This document shows, piece by piece, positions 34,721 to 46,490 of a stretch of DNA of 64,000 nt. Both the position numbers and the translations under genes were made by a program. This DNA is from Gentiana macrophylla (taxonomy: Eukaryota > Streptophyta > Magnoliopsida > Gentianales > Gentianaceae), in assembly GCA_026214975.1 (NCBI GenBank), contig CM047807.1, forward strand, positions 70,659,824 to 70,723,823, written 5' to 3'. Numbering within the stretch: the stretch's first letter is position 1; every line of letters starts with the position of its first letter. Below the pieces are notes generated by a model. It saw only the letters and a program-made list of their open reading frames with translations, was not told the origin of the DNA and searched no databases.

Positions 34721-37400
34721 ATTGACTTTTATTAACCTGACTTTCTCTATCCAAAAGAGAATTTATCCAATTTTCTCTATATCCAAAGATTTAGAGAATT
34801 ATTCCGTGGGGGGTGGGTAGGAAACCTCTCGTTGAATCTAGCATGCAAATAAATTCATCAACGTCTTAACCAATAAGATGGATGGGACACTGCTACAACT
34901 TGTTCTCATGAACTCGACAGAATCAATTTCTGAGAATATAGTCCACTATTCCGATTCAGAGAAGCTTTGGCTCATCAGTTCTTGACATCATATAACACAC
35001 TCATATTGTTCTCAACTGTTGCAGTGTTATCCTTTATAAACACTAACGTCAACTACTTTACCAATATTTATTCTCCAGTCTACAAAAGACTCATCAATAC
35101 TTTTGGTCAAGCTCACACATTTCATATATGTGCATTTTAATGACCTAGAGGTTTACTTTAATCCACCAATGGATTTAAGCATAGGCAGTCAGTCTACCAT
35201 TGGCTTTAAGCTAAAACCCTTGTGTTTCGAATGAATTCAAGCTCCTTTGTACAACAAGAAAATTTCAGGGCATCACCCCTGTTAGTATTTCTGTTTTCTA
35301 GGGAGTCGAGCAAGGAGGAATGGTGAGAGAGTTTTAGGGCATCACCCCTGGTTAACACTCTTCGTCTCATGGAATTACCCCTAGGCCACTTGGCTTTGCT
35401 TTGAAAGTTAAAACTTCTCATTCATTCGACTCTTTTCATGTAGATCCAATTTCTCCCACTGGGCCTGAGACACTCAGGTGGTTCTACAAGAGTGGAACAA
35501 CACTAGAGTACCAAAACTCCATTTACAAGTTTATGGCTTTAAACCAACCTCTATTTATCAGAATCTTATACAGTCCTTCCAGAGGACCATAGGTTATCAA
35601 TCACCCCAGCAGGCTGTAATGTCTACATAATCACAGCGGGTCAATGGTAAAACAATACTCACACTTCTTTAGGGCGAATTGATATTCTGATCTGGATTAG
35701 TAGTATGTATCAACATAACCTCCAACAACCAATGTTAGATGTGGTCTGATTAAATCAGATAGTAACTCCTTGAGTATCTTTACTGCAAGGTCCAAGGTTG
35801 TTATCTAAACATTCTTTTAGAAAGGATGTAACAGTGTAACCTTCACTATCCAATGTTAAGAATATTATAACCAGCCTTTACTCATTCCATTAAGATATTT
35901 CACGAACAGCCACCATCTGAACGTGTATGCAAAATCTCCAGTCCTACCTTCAAGCACCAAGTGCTAAATGCCTCAATTTACGAAAGTGGAGTAAACGTAG
36001 TTCACTCCTTATCCATAAATTCATAAGCATCTTCTAGGTAGACTTCTCGGTATTACATAATAATGTAAACCGTTATTTTTCAACCAATATCTTAATTGAG
36101 TTAAGCAGTGTATTGTAGCATATCAATAACTATACAAGACAATCTATGGTTTATCCTTTCAGTGAAATCATTTCACTCGGAGGTAGGCCTAGTATCAGTG
36201 CCAAAACCATGCCATAGCCTATATCTGAGCATGGAATACTCGTTTCTCTAGTAATATCAGAGATTCCACCAAATATTTAGATAAACTAATCGGCGTTTCG
36301 AGTAGCTATCAGACAAATTGTCCACTACTCAAAAGCTCCCACTAGCTCGTATCTTCATAAGACCCCGAAGGTCAATATGAACAAGCTATGATCCTTCTTC
36401 ACCTCTATTACCTTTTCCTAATTGAAAGGTTACTTAGTCATCTTTCCTTTGAGATAGTGTTCTTAGACTAGGAGATAGGAATCACCCTTAGCCAGTCTTC
36501 AGATCTTATCTCTAGGATATATGCTCTAATTAATAGATGCTGAAGAATCGTTTATCTAAATATTGAAACCATTTGTCTTGATGTGTTACATATACCTTTT
36601 CAGCATTACTTGGTTCTGACTTTATCAGACAAAAGTCTGAGTCTCAGAATCGTATACAAATGTCATATGCACTTTCATTAAAGCAACTATATTATCGATT
36701 TAAAGTGAATCCATTCGTTCCAACGAATTTAAAAAAGAAATTAGATTTCTACGATATTCATGGAATAAAATCCGAAATTTCTTTCTTATATCACTCCCAC
36801 TATCTTAGCTGAAATAACTGCCCATTGTCTATTCTTCATCATGAATGCCTAGCTACCTTGTTCTTACAAAAGAACTTTAGCTATTGAGTCAAATTACTCG
36901 GTTAAGAAAGTCTCTAAGGATTCATAGGTTGGTGATCCGAAATCACTTTCCTTATCCATTACATTCTTTTATTAATATTTCGGTTTAGCCTTTAACTTAT
37001 TTAGTGTAGATGACTTACACGTGTAGACATTTACCTTCCCATTCTTGGCTTTCTATAAAGGAAATGGCATTGAACTTAGCAGTTCATTTGAGTAGACACT
37101 ACTCGTGAACTGTGGGATGTCTAGTGAGATTGATACCAATCATTCTAGTCATCTTTGAACTAATATCGTTTGTCTCTCATTCAACACGAGTGACAGCAGT
37201 GACATACTTATCAATCTCACTTAAGTTTGAAGGCTCAAGAGGAACATCCTCTTCCGAAAAAATTAATTTGCATTCTCGATTACTGAGTTCAACGTTCTTG
37301 TTACTTTTTCACTTTTACGAATTCGTTTTCTAGTCAATTAACATATTTAGCAGTTTAGATACTTTGAGATGATATGTACTTGCGAAAATAAATCATGACA
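34721..37400 (-). pseudogene. C1 internal region, heavily decayed pol
   Basis: By position this should hold RT and integrase. Only fragments read as copia: a VKYLNGMSKGWL-like piece near 35880 matches the RT-RNase H linker. I cannot place the RT YVDD box or integrase motifs, and no ORF exceeds 75 codons. A strongly rearranged or non-autonomous interior is also possible. Confidence 0.4.
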
Positions 37401-37996
37401 GAAATGTAAATCAAATCATACACCACAACATATAATAATTTTAGGAATTATAAACGTGATGTCATGCATGCAGTTTATCCTACCATTCCATGGATTTAAT
37501 CTCACACCTACAGTGCCGCCTCAGGGTAGGTCAAAGATGTGACGATTAAATTGAGACGATCTCTCTCAACAACTAACTGAGAATCAGACATCTCTATTTA
37601 ATTGCTGATTACCTTCCTTTTTCAGCCAAGATATTTCCTAAAATATCCTTCAGAGTGTTACCTACTATTTCAGATCTCAAAGTACACCCCGAGTATGCCG
37701 CCTCAGGGTCGGTCAGTGACTCGACGAGTACCCAAAATCCTATCCTTTCATTGACCAAGCCTTGAATTTTGATAGCGGTGGAAGCCACCCTCAGGGGGCC
37801 GAAATCAAAGAGGCTCGAGGCATCACCATTCTCTCACGTGCTTGTGTCAACAGTAGAGGCTGTGGGGTCGGTTGTCACCTTCCCCGCTCCCACTCGTTAT
37901 TTTGAAAAATAGGTTGTCTTATTAGGATTTTAGAATTTTCTAACAATCCAAAAAACAATAGATCATGAATATTTAATTTAATCGACCCACTAGTTT
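37401..37996 (-). repeat. C1 leader, repeat-rich part 1
   Basis: The word TGCCGCCTCAGGGTAGGTCA at 37513-37532 recurs as TGCCGCCTCAGGGTCGGTCA near 37695, with a weaker copy (CACCCTCAGGGGGCCGAAA) near 37790. The end around 37960-37996 belongs to the repeat described at 54919. Confidence 0.55.
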
Positions 37997-40148
37997 TGTA
38001 ATATCCCGATTTTCAGGAAAGGGCAGACGTGTCATTTTACGAAAATGGAATATTATTATTTCTTTTCTTTTGTTGGAGTTAAGTATTGTGATAATTATAT
38101 ATATGTAATTTTCGAAATTATGTGTATATAATTAAAGGAAATTCTGAATTTTATGGTAATTAAGGAAAAATGGATTTTTGGGAATATGTATTTAAGGAAA
38201 ATTTCACCTAATTATTCCCATAACCTAATTTAATCAGAAATCAGTTTGTACGCTCTTCTCTGCCCAATTTTAGAAGGAGAAAAGGTTAGGAGAGTTTTCA
38301 GAATTTCTAAAGAGAGGCTAAACCGTTTTCAGATCGGACAAGAGATTTCAAATCGTCGTAAAGAGGATATCGTTTGGATATCAGTCTTTTGGGAGTTGTT
38401 GCAGATTTCGAGGCTGTTGATTTTGGTTTTGTCTTGCAAACAAGTAAGAGACTCTTCCTATGATTTTGATTATGGTTTATAAGGTTTAAATCATGTTTTA
38501 AGACGTTTAGATGATAGAAAGTTGTGTCTTTTCGTTGATCAAGGATCATAGATGTTATGGTTTGATTAGACAAGATTTTCTGTGTTTTACTAAGCTTAAT
38601 TTGATGTTAATTGTGTTCAAACGGATTAGAAATCGTTAAGTGGCTGAAATTGAGTTTAGAGTTTTCAGCCAGGAAGCGTATGCATTCAATGGAATGCGCA
38701 CGTATTCCTGTAACAGGTTGCATGGTTTAAGTCTCTGTTCGTCGAATGCGCACGCATTCATGCTTCAGGTTGTAGAGTCTTTCTGCTTCAGGTGCAATGC
38801 ACACGCATTCCTTAGAATGCGGACGTATTGATGGTTCAGGCTGTTTTAGGATGCTCACTGTTCGTGCAATGTCCAGGCATTGGCTGGACAGAAACTTTCA
38901 GCAAGTTTCTGGACAGTGAATGTGCACGCATTGGACACTGTTTTGGGATAATTGATGTTTAAGCTATGTCTTTGGGTTTTAAACCCTTATATATGATATG
39001 TTAACATTGTATAAACATAAACAAGCCTGAATTGAGCTTCTAATTCGTTTAGTTTTGGCACCGAATGTACTCTTAAAGGGAGTTGAAGTTCGGATCCGTC
39101 GGAAGAGCATGATAGGCTTGTGCTTTGATGAAATAGTATTCATCAATGTCTGTGTAATTTCTAGGCCTTGTTTTTGACTAGTGGTCTAGGAAGAGAGTTG
39201 TATGTGTTAGGGAGATTACTTGAAAGCACATAGGTGGTTAGTTAACTATATTAATAAATACGTACTTGCCTAGTAAAAGATTAAACAACATGTCACTCTT
39301 GGATAGGCACCCGACAATATCGCGAGATGTGTGCTTTCTAAAGGTGGATAACTCCGTAGGTCAAAAAAACCCTAAGTACGGTGGGACTTCACTGAAACGT
39401 GCTCACTATTGGAGTCTACTAGCCTAGGCTATCGGGGCCATTGGTGTGATCCACCGATGGGTTGCAATCGATATCTCCTGGTGGATATAAATTTGGCATA
39501 GTGCCCTTGAGTGCGGTTGTAACAGAGATAAGTTAAGTTAGTAACGTTTAGTCATGACATGTTGATGGAAATGAAGTGAACCCTAGATTGAGTCGGTCAC
39601 ATAAAGTCAACCGAAGAATTAAATATCTTTCTTTACAAATCTTAATTATTGTCATAGCTTCTCTCTTTTATTAAGTACGTTGTACTTACCTCCAATGCAT
39701 GTTTTCTATGTGTTTGAGGGTGAGAAGACGAACAGGTTGAACAAGTGTTCGAAGAGGAATTCGATAATGATGTTTGACGACACCTCATTGGAGTTGCACA
39801 CTTATTTATTCTTTCTTCAGTTTTGAGATTATTTTCTTTTGGAGTTGACTTTTGGTCTTTCGAGACTTGTAGTACTTTTACATATCTTCGAGCATTTCGT
39901 ACGTTACTGTTGGATTTCGTATTTTTTTCTTGAATGTAATAAAGTTACATTTCCACCTTTAGATTGTATTCCTATTCTTGGTTTATTTGAGGAAAAAAAT
40001 TTACACCCGAGTCTTTTGCTTCCATTTGCTTTATTATGATACGACGTAGTAGAGGTTTACGTATAAAGTGAAATTTATTTTCTTTTATACGTGCCGAACG
40101 TTCCTTTTCTGGACAAGGACTCGGTGTCCGGAAATGGAGCGTTACAGT
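37997..40148 (+). repeat. T2 5' LTR
   Basis: From TGTAATATCCCGATTTTC to GGAGCGTTACA, 2152 bp. TATTTAAGG near 38187 may be the promoter. Seven palindromic words of the AATGCGCACGCATT type lie at 38673-38935. The backbone after about 38990 is shared with GY1. Confidence 0.9.
38673..38935 (+). repeat. Palindromic-word cluster in T2 5' LTR
   Basis: Seven copies of a 14-16 bp word, best form GAATGCGCACGCATTC, with irregular spacing. The 3' LTR has nine (53399-53702). Confidence 0.85.
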
Positions 40149-40150
40149 TG

Positions 40151-40162
40151 GTATCAGAGCGA
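40151..40162 (+). other. T2 primer-binding site (initiator tRNA-Met)
   Basis: TGGTATCAGAGC begins 2 bp past the 5' LTR. Confidence 0.92.
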
Positions 40163-40244
40163 AGCATCTTCTAGTCTTCCTTTCTTTTAAGATAAGCTTT
40201 CTTTAGATCTTTTAGTAACGTTCTGCTTTTCTTTTATCATCAGG

Positions 40245-41792
40245 ATGGTGTTCACTAGAACTGGAGCGGGTGCAAAGGCATCAGGAGTTCGGCGAGAAAG
40301 TCCAACACCAGTCGTAGGAGGTGGTTTCGTGAGGCAGAATCCTTAACCTCACCCGAGCTTTTCATCACCCTCTCATACTGCGTCCCCTACACCACAGTCT
40401 CAGCGGAGCCTGTCACCGCAACCACGTCAGAATCTTCCACCGCGACCTCAACCAAGGTATACCTACATTCATGGAGAATCTGAGGATGCACCCATACGAG
40501 TTACTATAGTAGGTGATATTCCCCCGATCAGCCTACCACCACAAGTCACTAACATCTACCCTCCACCAGTAAGTGTTTATCCTCCACCATTAAGCCACCC
40601 ATCACCACCAGTGTTTCATCACCAACAACACCAGACTTTTTACCCTCCTCCAGTGGGTCATACTCCTCGACCTACTATACCACTTTCACCGCGCTTTGAC
40701 CAACAGCAAGGCATAGGATACCCACCCGTTGGTTTCCACCAACCTCAACACACTCTACCACCTCAACAGGGTTATTACCAGGAATACTACCCTTATCAGA
40801 CTGATCCCTAAGTGATTCCATCTTATCCTTAACAACCCCAGCACCAACAACAAATATCTTTTGGATACCCACTAGTCCCATCAGTTAGACCGGTTTTTGA
40901 GCAAGCACCACCTGTGGATTAGTATACAAGACTGAGAAGGAATCAGGTCCAAGACAACTTTGGGAATGTGGAACATTCAAAAGCTGAAGAATGGTTAAGG
41001 AGTTTTGAAAAGGCGTGCATGAATATAAATGTCCCTGAAACAAAGATGGCATAGTTAGTAGTTGGTTTTCTTCTGGGTGCAGCTGAAGCATGGATAGATG
41101 CTAAACAGAGCAGTAATGGTAAAGTGACGGATTGGGAAGGTTTCAAAGCTATGTTTTACAATGAGTACTTCCCAGCAACAGTACAAGCGGATAAGGCGAG
41201 TCAGTTCTTGAAACTTAAGCAGGGTATTCATTTGACGGTATCTCAGTATACCAATAAGTTTAATGAGTTAGGAAGGTTCTTCCCCGAGCTTATGAAAGTG
41301 GAAGAAAGGAAAATGGCACTTTATAAGGAAGGACTAGCCACGAGATACAGTCAGGTATGTTGGGTTTTACAGCAAAGAATACCGAGGAGCTTTGGGACCA
41401 GTCAGGGCAAAGAATACAGTCAGGTATGCTGGGTTTCAGGAAGAAGGCCACAGTCGTCAACGGAAACAAGAGAAACTTTGGGACAAGTCAGGGCAATTAC
41501 TGAGGAGCACCGCAACATAATGCTAAGAGGATAACAGCTCCTGCGGCAGCAAAGATCCCAAACAGTGCACCACTTTGCTCTAAGTGCAATAGGAATCATT
41601 CAGGAGAGTGCAGAGCTAGTGTGGGCGGCTTCTTCCCCTGTGGGGAGCCAGAACACTTTTCTAGAGTATGTCCAACTAAGGGGAACAAGGGATGTTCGCG
41701 TCAGGGTAACGGAAAGGGAGAGTCACGTCGACCAGTTCGAGTTTTTGCCATTTATGCTGGATACGCTGAACCAGAGGATGATGTTATCTCAG
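40245..41792 (+). pseudogene. T2 gag with nucleocapsid knuckles
   Basis: Start MVFTRTGAGAKASGVRR at 40245, then a long Pro/Gln-rich region. The capsid core reads EEWLRSFEKACM and DWEGFKAMFYNEYFPATVQ near 41000-41170, then FLKLKQGIHLTVSQYTNKF. Zinc-knuckle parts near 41575-41700 are KCNRNHSGECR and PCGEPEHFSRVCP; the second has lost its first Cys. At least five internal TAA/TAG codons (near 40346, 40809, 40829, 40919 and 41051) and shifts near 41350-41560 break it. Confidence 0.82.
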
Positions 41793-41884
41793 GTACCTTG
41801 TTGTTGATTTATTTTATTAAGATATTTTTATAGCATGTTTATTCATGTTGTAATTGTATTTAAATGAATAAATATGCATCTTAG
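41793..41884 (+). other. Intron-like GT-AG segment between T2 gag and protease
   Basis: The gag frame ends ..EPEDDVISG and would hit a stop inside this 92-bp AT-rich piece. It starts GTACC after AG and ends CTTAG before GT. If removed, the frame continues in phase into MIMLDNLVVRALFDTG, the protease. This is inference from phase and splice-like borders only; a small filler insertion at a repeated AGGT is the alternative. Confidence 0.4.
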
Positions 41885-42330
41885 GTATGATAATGTTAGA
41901 TAACCTAGTGGTCAGAGCTTTGTTTGATACGGGAGTGTCTAACACATTTGTGTCGACCAAGGTAGCTAAGAAGTTGAATCTACTTTCGGAACCTTTAAGA
42001 AACACTTTGGAGATAACCACACCTTTAGAGAAAGTAACAAATGTAACTAGAATGATAGCTCAAGTGGAAGTTTAAGTTGGGTCTTATCGATGCAAAAGTG
42101 ACTTCACAGTTTTGGACTTTTTAGATTTCGATGTGATTCTTGGAATAGATTGGTTATCCAAGAATTTTGTTCACTTGGATTGTAGGGAAAAGAGAGTGAC
42201 CTTTAACGTACCCAGAAAATCATATAAGACCTATCAGTGTAATGTTTACTAGCCAAGTAAGAAGCGACAACCGATAATTTCAGCAGTTAAGGCAGTTAGG
42301 GCTTGTCAGAAGGGTTGTGAAGGCTACATG
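41885..42330 (+). pseudogene. T2 aspartic protease
   Basis: The catalytic motif DTG is intact in RALFDTGVSNTFVSTKVAKK. A TAA at 42073 interrupts it, then the frame continues through SDFTVLDFLDFDVILGIDWL, the usual chromovirus protease end, and a stop near 42250. Confidence 0.8.
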
Positions 42331-43190
42331 TTGTTTGCAGTGGATGTGGAGCAAGTGAAGCCTAAGCTAGAAGAAACTCCTATAGTAAAAGAGTACCCTG
42401 AGGTGTTTCCAGAAAAGTTACCGGGAAACATGCCGAATAGAGAAATAGAGTTTGAGATCAAGTTGATACCGGGAGCGGCACCAGCTGCTAAGGCACCCTA
42501 TAGAATGGAACCGGCTGAATTGAAGGAGTTGAAAGCTCAACTTAAGGATATGCTTGAGAGAAATATAATTCAGCCTAGTGCTTCGCCTTGAGGAGCCCCT
42601 ATTTTGTTCGTGAAGAAAAAGGATGGTAGTATGAGAATGTGTATCGACTACAGAGCCCTAAACAATCTCACCATCAAGAATAAGTACCCTCTACCGAGGA
42701 TTGATGATCTGTTTAATCAGTTGCAAGGCAAGAAAGTGTTCTCTAAGATTGATCTGAGGTCAGGTTATCATCAGTTAAAGATCAAGGTAGTAGATATAGC
42801 GAAGACGGCCTTTAGTACGAGATATGGACATTATGAGTTCTTTGTCATGCCATTTGGACTCACTAATGCTCCATCTGCATTTATGGATTTGATGCAACGA
42901 GTTTTCATGCCTTACCTAGATAAGTTCATAATAGTTTTCATAGACGATATCCTGGTTTACTCTAAGATAAGAAAGAACACGAGTAACACTTAAGGATAGT
43001 GTTGGATACTTTGAAGAAGAACCAGTTGTATGCTATGTTTTCAAAGTGTGACTTATGGTTGAAGCAAGTCAGTTTCTTGTGTCATGTCATTCCTGGAGAT
43101 GGAATTCAATTGGATCCAGCAAAGATTGAGGCAGTTGAGCGTTGGCCTAGACCTACTAAAGTTTCATAGGTAAGGAGTTTTCTTGGTTTG
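42331..43190 (+). pseudogene. T2 reverse transcriptase
   Basis: The frame covers VEQVKPKLEETPIVKEYPEV, the fingers (PYRMEPAELKELKAQLKDML) and, after a TGG-to-TGA stop at 42589, [36 protein letters not shown] and [16 protein letters not shown]. The catalytic box is FIDDILVYS near 42945. A frameshift near 42985 leads to NQLYAMFSKCDLWLKQVSFL, then [13 protein letters not shown] after a TAG near 43167. Confidence 0.9.
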
Positions 43191-43664
43191 GCTGGTTACT
43201 ACAGAAAGTTTGTGCAAGACTTTTCGAAGATAGCTAATCCACTTACTAAGCTTACACAGAAGAATGTGAAGTTTGAATGGACTATCGAGTGTGAATCAGC
43301 TTTTCATACCTTGAAGGAAAAGTTGACTACAACCCTAGTGTTGGCAGTATCGGAGATCTTTGATAACTACGATGTCTACACGGATGCTTCGGGACAGGGT
43401 TTGGGTTGTGTGTTGATGCAAGGAGGGAAAGAGATTGCTTATTCATCAAGACAGTTGAAGTTGCATGAGAAGAACTACCCGACACATGACTTAGAGTTGG
43501 CAGCGGTAGTGTTTGCCTTAAAGACTTGGAGGCACTACTTGTATGGAGTTAAGGGTAGGATCTTCACCGACCACCAAAGCCTAAAGTATTTCTTCACACA
43601 GGAGAATCTGAATATGAGACAGAGGAGATGGTTAGAGATTGTAAAGGACTATGATTTGGATATT
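43191..43664 (+). pseudogene. T2 RNase H
   Basis: An open stretch: [20 protein letters not shown] carries the first catalytic Asp, then [20 protein letters not shown] the Glu, and [16 protein letters not shown] the next Asp. It ends KDYDLDI exactly where element C enters. The continuing residues (QYHPGKANVVADALSRKP) are at 51058 onward. Confidence 0.88.
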
Positions 43665-45361
43665 TGATGACGGTCAAATTATACCCACAAAAGTCATCAA
43701 CGTTGTCCTTAAATCGAGCTTAACAATATATATTTTATATTAAATCACATGTTTATAATGTTATGTGATTTATAAGATATAATTTGGTATTTATCTATTT
43801 TTATTATTTAATTATGATTTACTGTGTGATAATCATTGATTTTATAGATTTCGATAAATCGGAGGATATCTACCAACAAGGGAGATAAATCTCAAGAAAA
43901 ATCGGAGCGGAATTGGATTGCATTAAAGATAAATACCGAAGCAGCACGAAAAAAGGAGTAAGGAACAAGAAAAGCCAGTGAACCAATCAGAGATTGGTGA
44001 ACTCGCTGGCAGCAAATGCACAGCTCGCTGGGAGCGAGTTCAGTAAAGTCAGCGGATCGACTTGGAGTTATCTCGACGCGTTTTAGACTCCTTTAGGATT
44101 TAGGAAACGTAATTTAAATCAGCTGAAGCTTATCTTAAGTCGGTTTTTCGACCCTATATATATTTGTTCCATTGCATCAACTACAACAGAACTTTTGCAC
44201 AACTCATAATACAAATCCTCAATTTCTCAGAACAGTTTTTAATACAAGTTCAGCAGTAATTATGTGAGTTCTTGTATTTATTTGTTCTTTGTTCTTTGTA
44301 ATTAAGTCCCCCCAATTATTGTTTATCGTTTGAGATTGTTTGTTCTTAGTTAAATGATGTAGATCTAGGATTGTGACGTGAGGCAGTAGGGATTCCTCGT
44401 CTATCAGGATCCACACGCCCACGCCTATGTCTCGTGATCTATGTATGACCTTACTTTGATCAATAATCGTGTTTCTAGTAGATTTATATAATTGCTTTAT
44501 GAATCTCTATTTTATCCGTTACGTATAGAGAAACGCTAAGATTTAGTTGTTCGCCGCGTCAATCTAGCCACGTCTTTATGGTGTGATTGTCCACCTAGAT
44601 TTTCTTATCTTAGTAGGTATGGCTACGGCTACGTTGCTCGTCTTTTTTAATTAGCGTATGATTAGAAAATACCAATATAGGGCTCCTAGGCCGGCTCATG
44701 AATTGATCTTCCGGGACTTTCAGCGAGATCTAGATATGTTCTGTATTTGGGAATTGTCGACACCTAGTTATACGTAAATCGTAGATTAACAGGAGACCTA
44801 AAAAGTCAATGTTAATGGGACAGAGACTGATGTGATCATGTAGGAAGTACGCCTAACCAAAGGAATGTTGCCTAGGTGAGGAATACGGTTAATATCGGCA
44901 TCCCTAGTTTTGTAAGCATGTGAGTTATATGAGATGGAGGCCTACGAAGCGAAGTCACGTAATGTAGCACAGTGATCTAGATGCCCTACCTGGAGCTAGA
45001 TCTAGTTTAGGGGATGACTCCCGTAGCTAATATAAGAGAAATACGAATCGGGTTAATAGTTGTCGAGTATTGCTTATTTATATAGAATCTCTAGATCCAA
45101 ACGATAACATAATAATGTAGGAGGTTAATTACGTTGTGTTGTGTGGGGTCGAGTCCTTTATCTTTCTTGTCTCTTGTTGGTCGTAGACCGCTTTGTGTCA
45201 TTGGCGTGAATAATTAATTGTTTGTATATAAATGACCCACAATTGGTTCCCTGTGGGATCAACCTTGATTCGCTATAGCTATACTACGATGGACCTAGTC
45301 TTCTTGCTAGTATTGGTTTATGTTGGTCATGTATTTTATTATCACTTGATTTACGTCATCA
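43665..45361 (+). repeat. C 5' LTR
   Basis: From TGATGACGGTCAAATT to TTACGTCATCA, 1697 bp. TATATATA promoter word near 44155. Inverted words GCTCGCTGGGAGCGAG near 44023-44038 and ACTCGCTGGCAGC near 44000. Confidence 0.9.
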
Positions 45362-45367
45362 TGTTTT

Positions 45368-45385
45368 TGGCGCCGTTGCCGGGGA
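45368..45385 (+). other. C primer-binding site (tRNA-Asp)
   Basis: TGGCGCCGTTGCCGGGGA, a perfect match to the complement of the tRNA-Asp 3' end. Confidence 0.92.
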
Positions 45386-46446
45386 ACCAACGGTCAATTT
45401 TATATATATATAATTTTTTATTCATGTTAAGTTTTCTGTTTTAGAGTCTGTTTTTAAGTTTTTGAGTCCCTCTGGTTGTCTACTCTGTGTAAAAATTCCA
45501 GAATCTGGAGCAGTTGTTTCGCCTCAGTAGAGATCGCCTCTCACCGCCAAATGAGCCTGGTCAGTTTTCTGGGATTTCGCGTGTCTGTTTATCTCCGTAT
45601 GTTTAATCCGTAGGTCTGATAGCAGCATGGGAAACCATGTTAAAGTCAGTCTACGGTCTGTTTGTTTTTTGTTTTCTTACATTTGCGAAACCAGGAAAAA
45701 CAGATAATCCGAGTCGATAATTTTTGTGGGCGCTGAGAAAATAACCCAGCAACATGTGGAGCTACGAATCTACGATGGGAAAAGCAATGGAAGGAACACC
45801 TTTAAAGCACCAAGATGGCTCCGAGAAAATAAATATTAAAAGGTTCAATTTATTCGTGGTACAATGTTGAAGGCAAGGTACTACCTTTTTTGCTTATCTT
45901 TTACTATCTTCTGGTTTTTTGAACATAAGTTAGTCTTTACATGAACCTGAATGAGAATCTTAGCCCGGAGTGAGTTTTAAGATTAATTTTATTAGTGTGG
46001 AAGGTTCTGCCCCAAATCTATCTCATCTAGAGGGTGTAAGGAAACTTGTAGTAGTTGAAGGAAGCAGTGAATAAAGAGTTCCTCGTAGTTCTGTCATATC
46101 CATGAGATTTCTTCTACTGGCCATGGGAGCAACACTTTGTGTAGTTTTAAGAATTCTCAATCTAAAGAAGACGTTGAGTTTTAAGAGAGCATAATGAAGC
46201 AGCATTATAGAGTATATGGTTAAAATGGGTCCCTAGGACTAAATCTTCTTAGAATTCACTAGTTCCTAAAACGAGAGCCTGGGTAAGAGCTTTGTATAAA
46301 TGATATGGATAAATGTCGTTTCCTAGGTCTCACAACCAAGGGAAGGATATTAATCTACAAAAGCGACGAGCCCACCTCATATAGTGCTCAAGGGGTCAAC
46401 ATCTGGCGATCCAAGAAGGATAACTGACAAGGATACTTTTTGGAAA
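45386..46446 (+). other. C leader region, non-coding
   Basis: About 1 kb without a recognisable ORF. Nothing here resembles gag. Confidence 0.55.
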
Positions 46447-46490
46447 GTCGAGCTGAGGACTTTAAACTCAGAACTACTTCTTTAAAACCC
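46447..46490 (+). other. Conserved post-polymerase motif, C copy
   Basis: GTCGAGCTGAGGACTTTAAA then CTCAGAACTACTTCTT. Matches the motif in B and D with a few changes. Confidence 0.75.
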
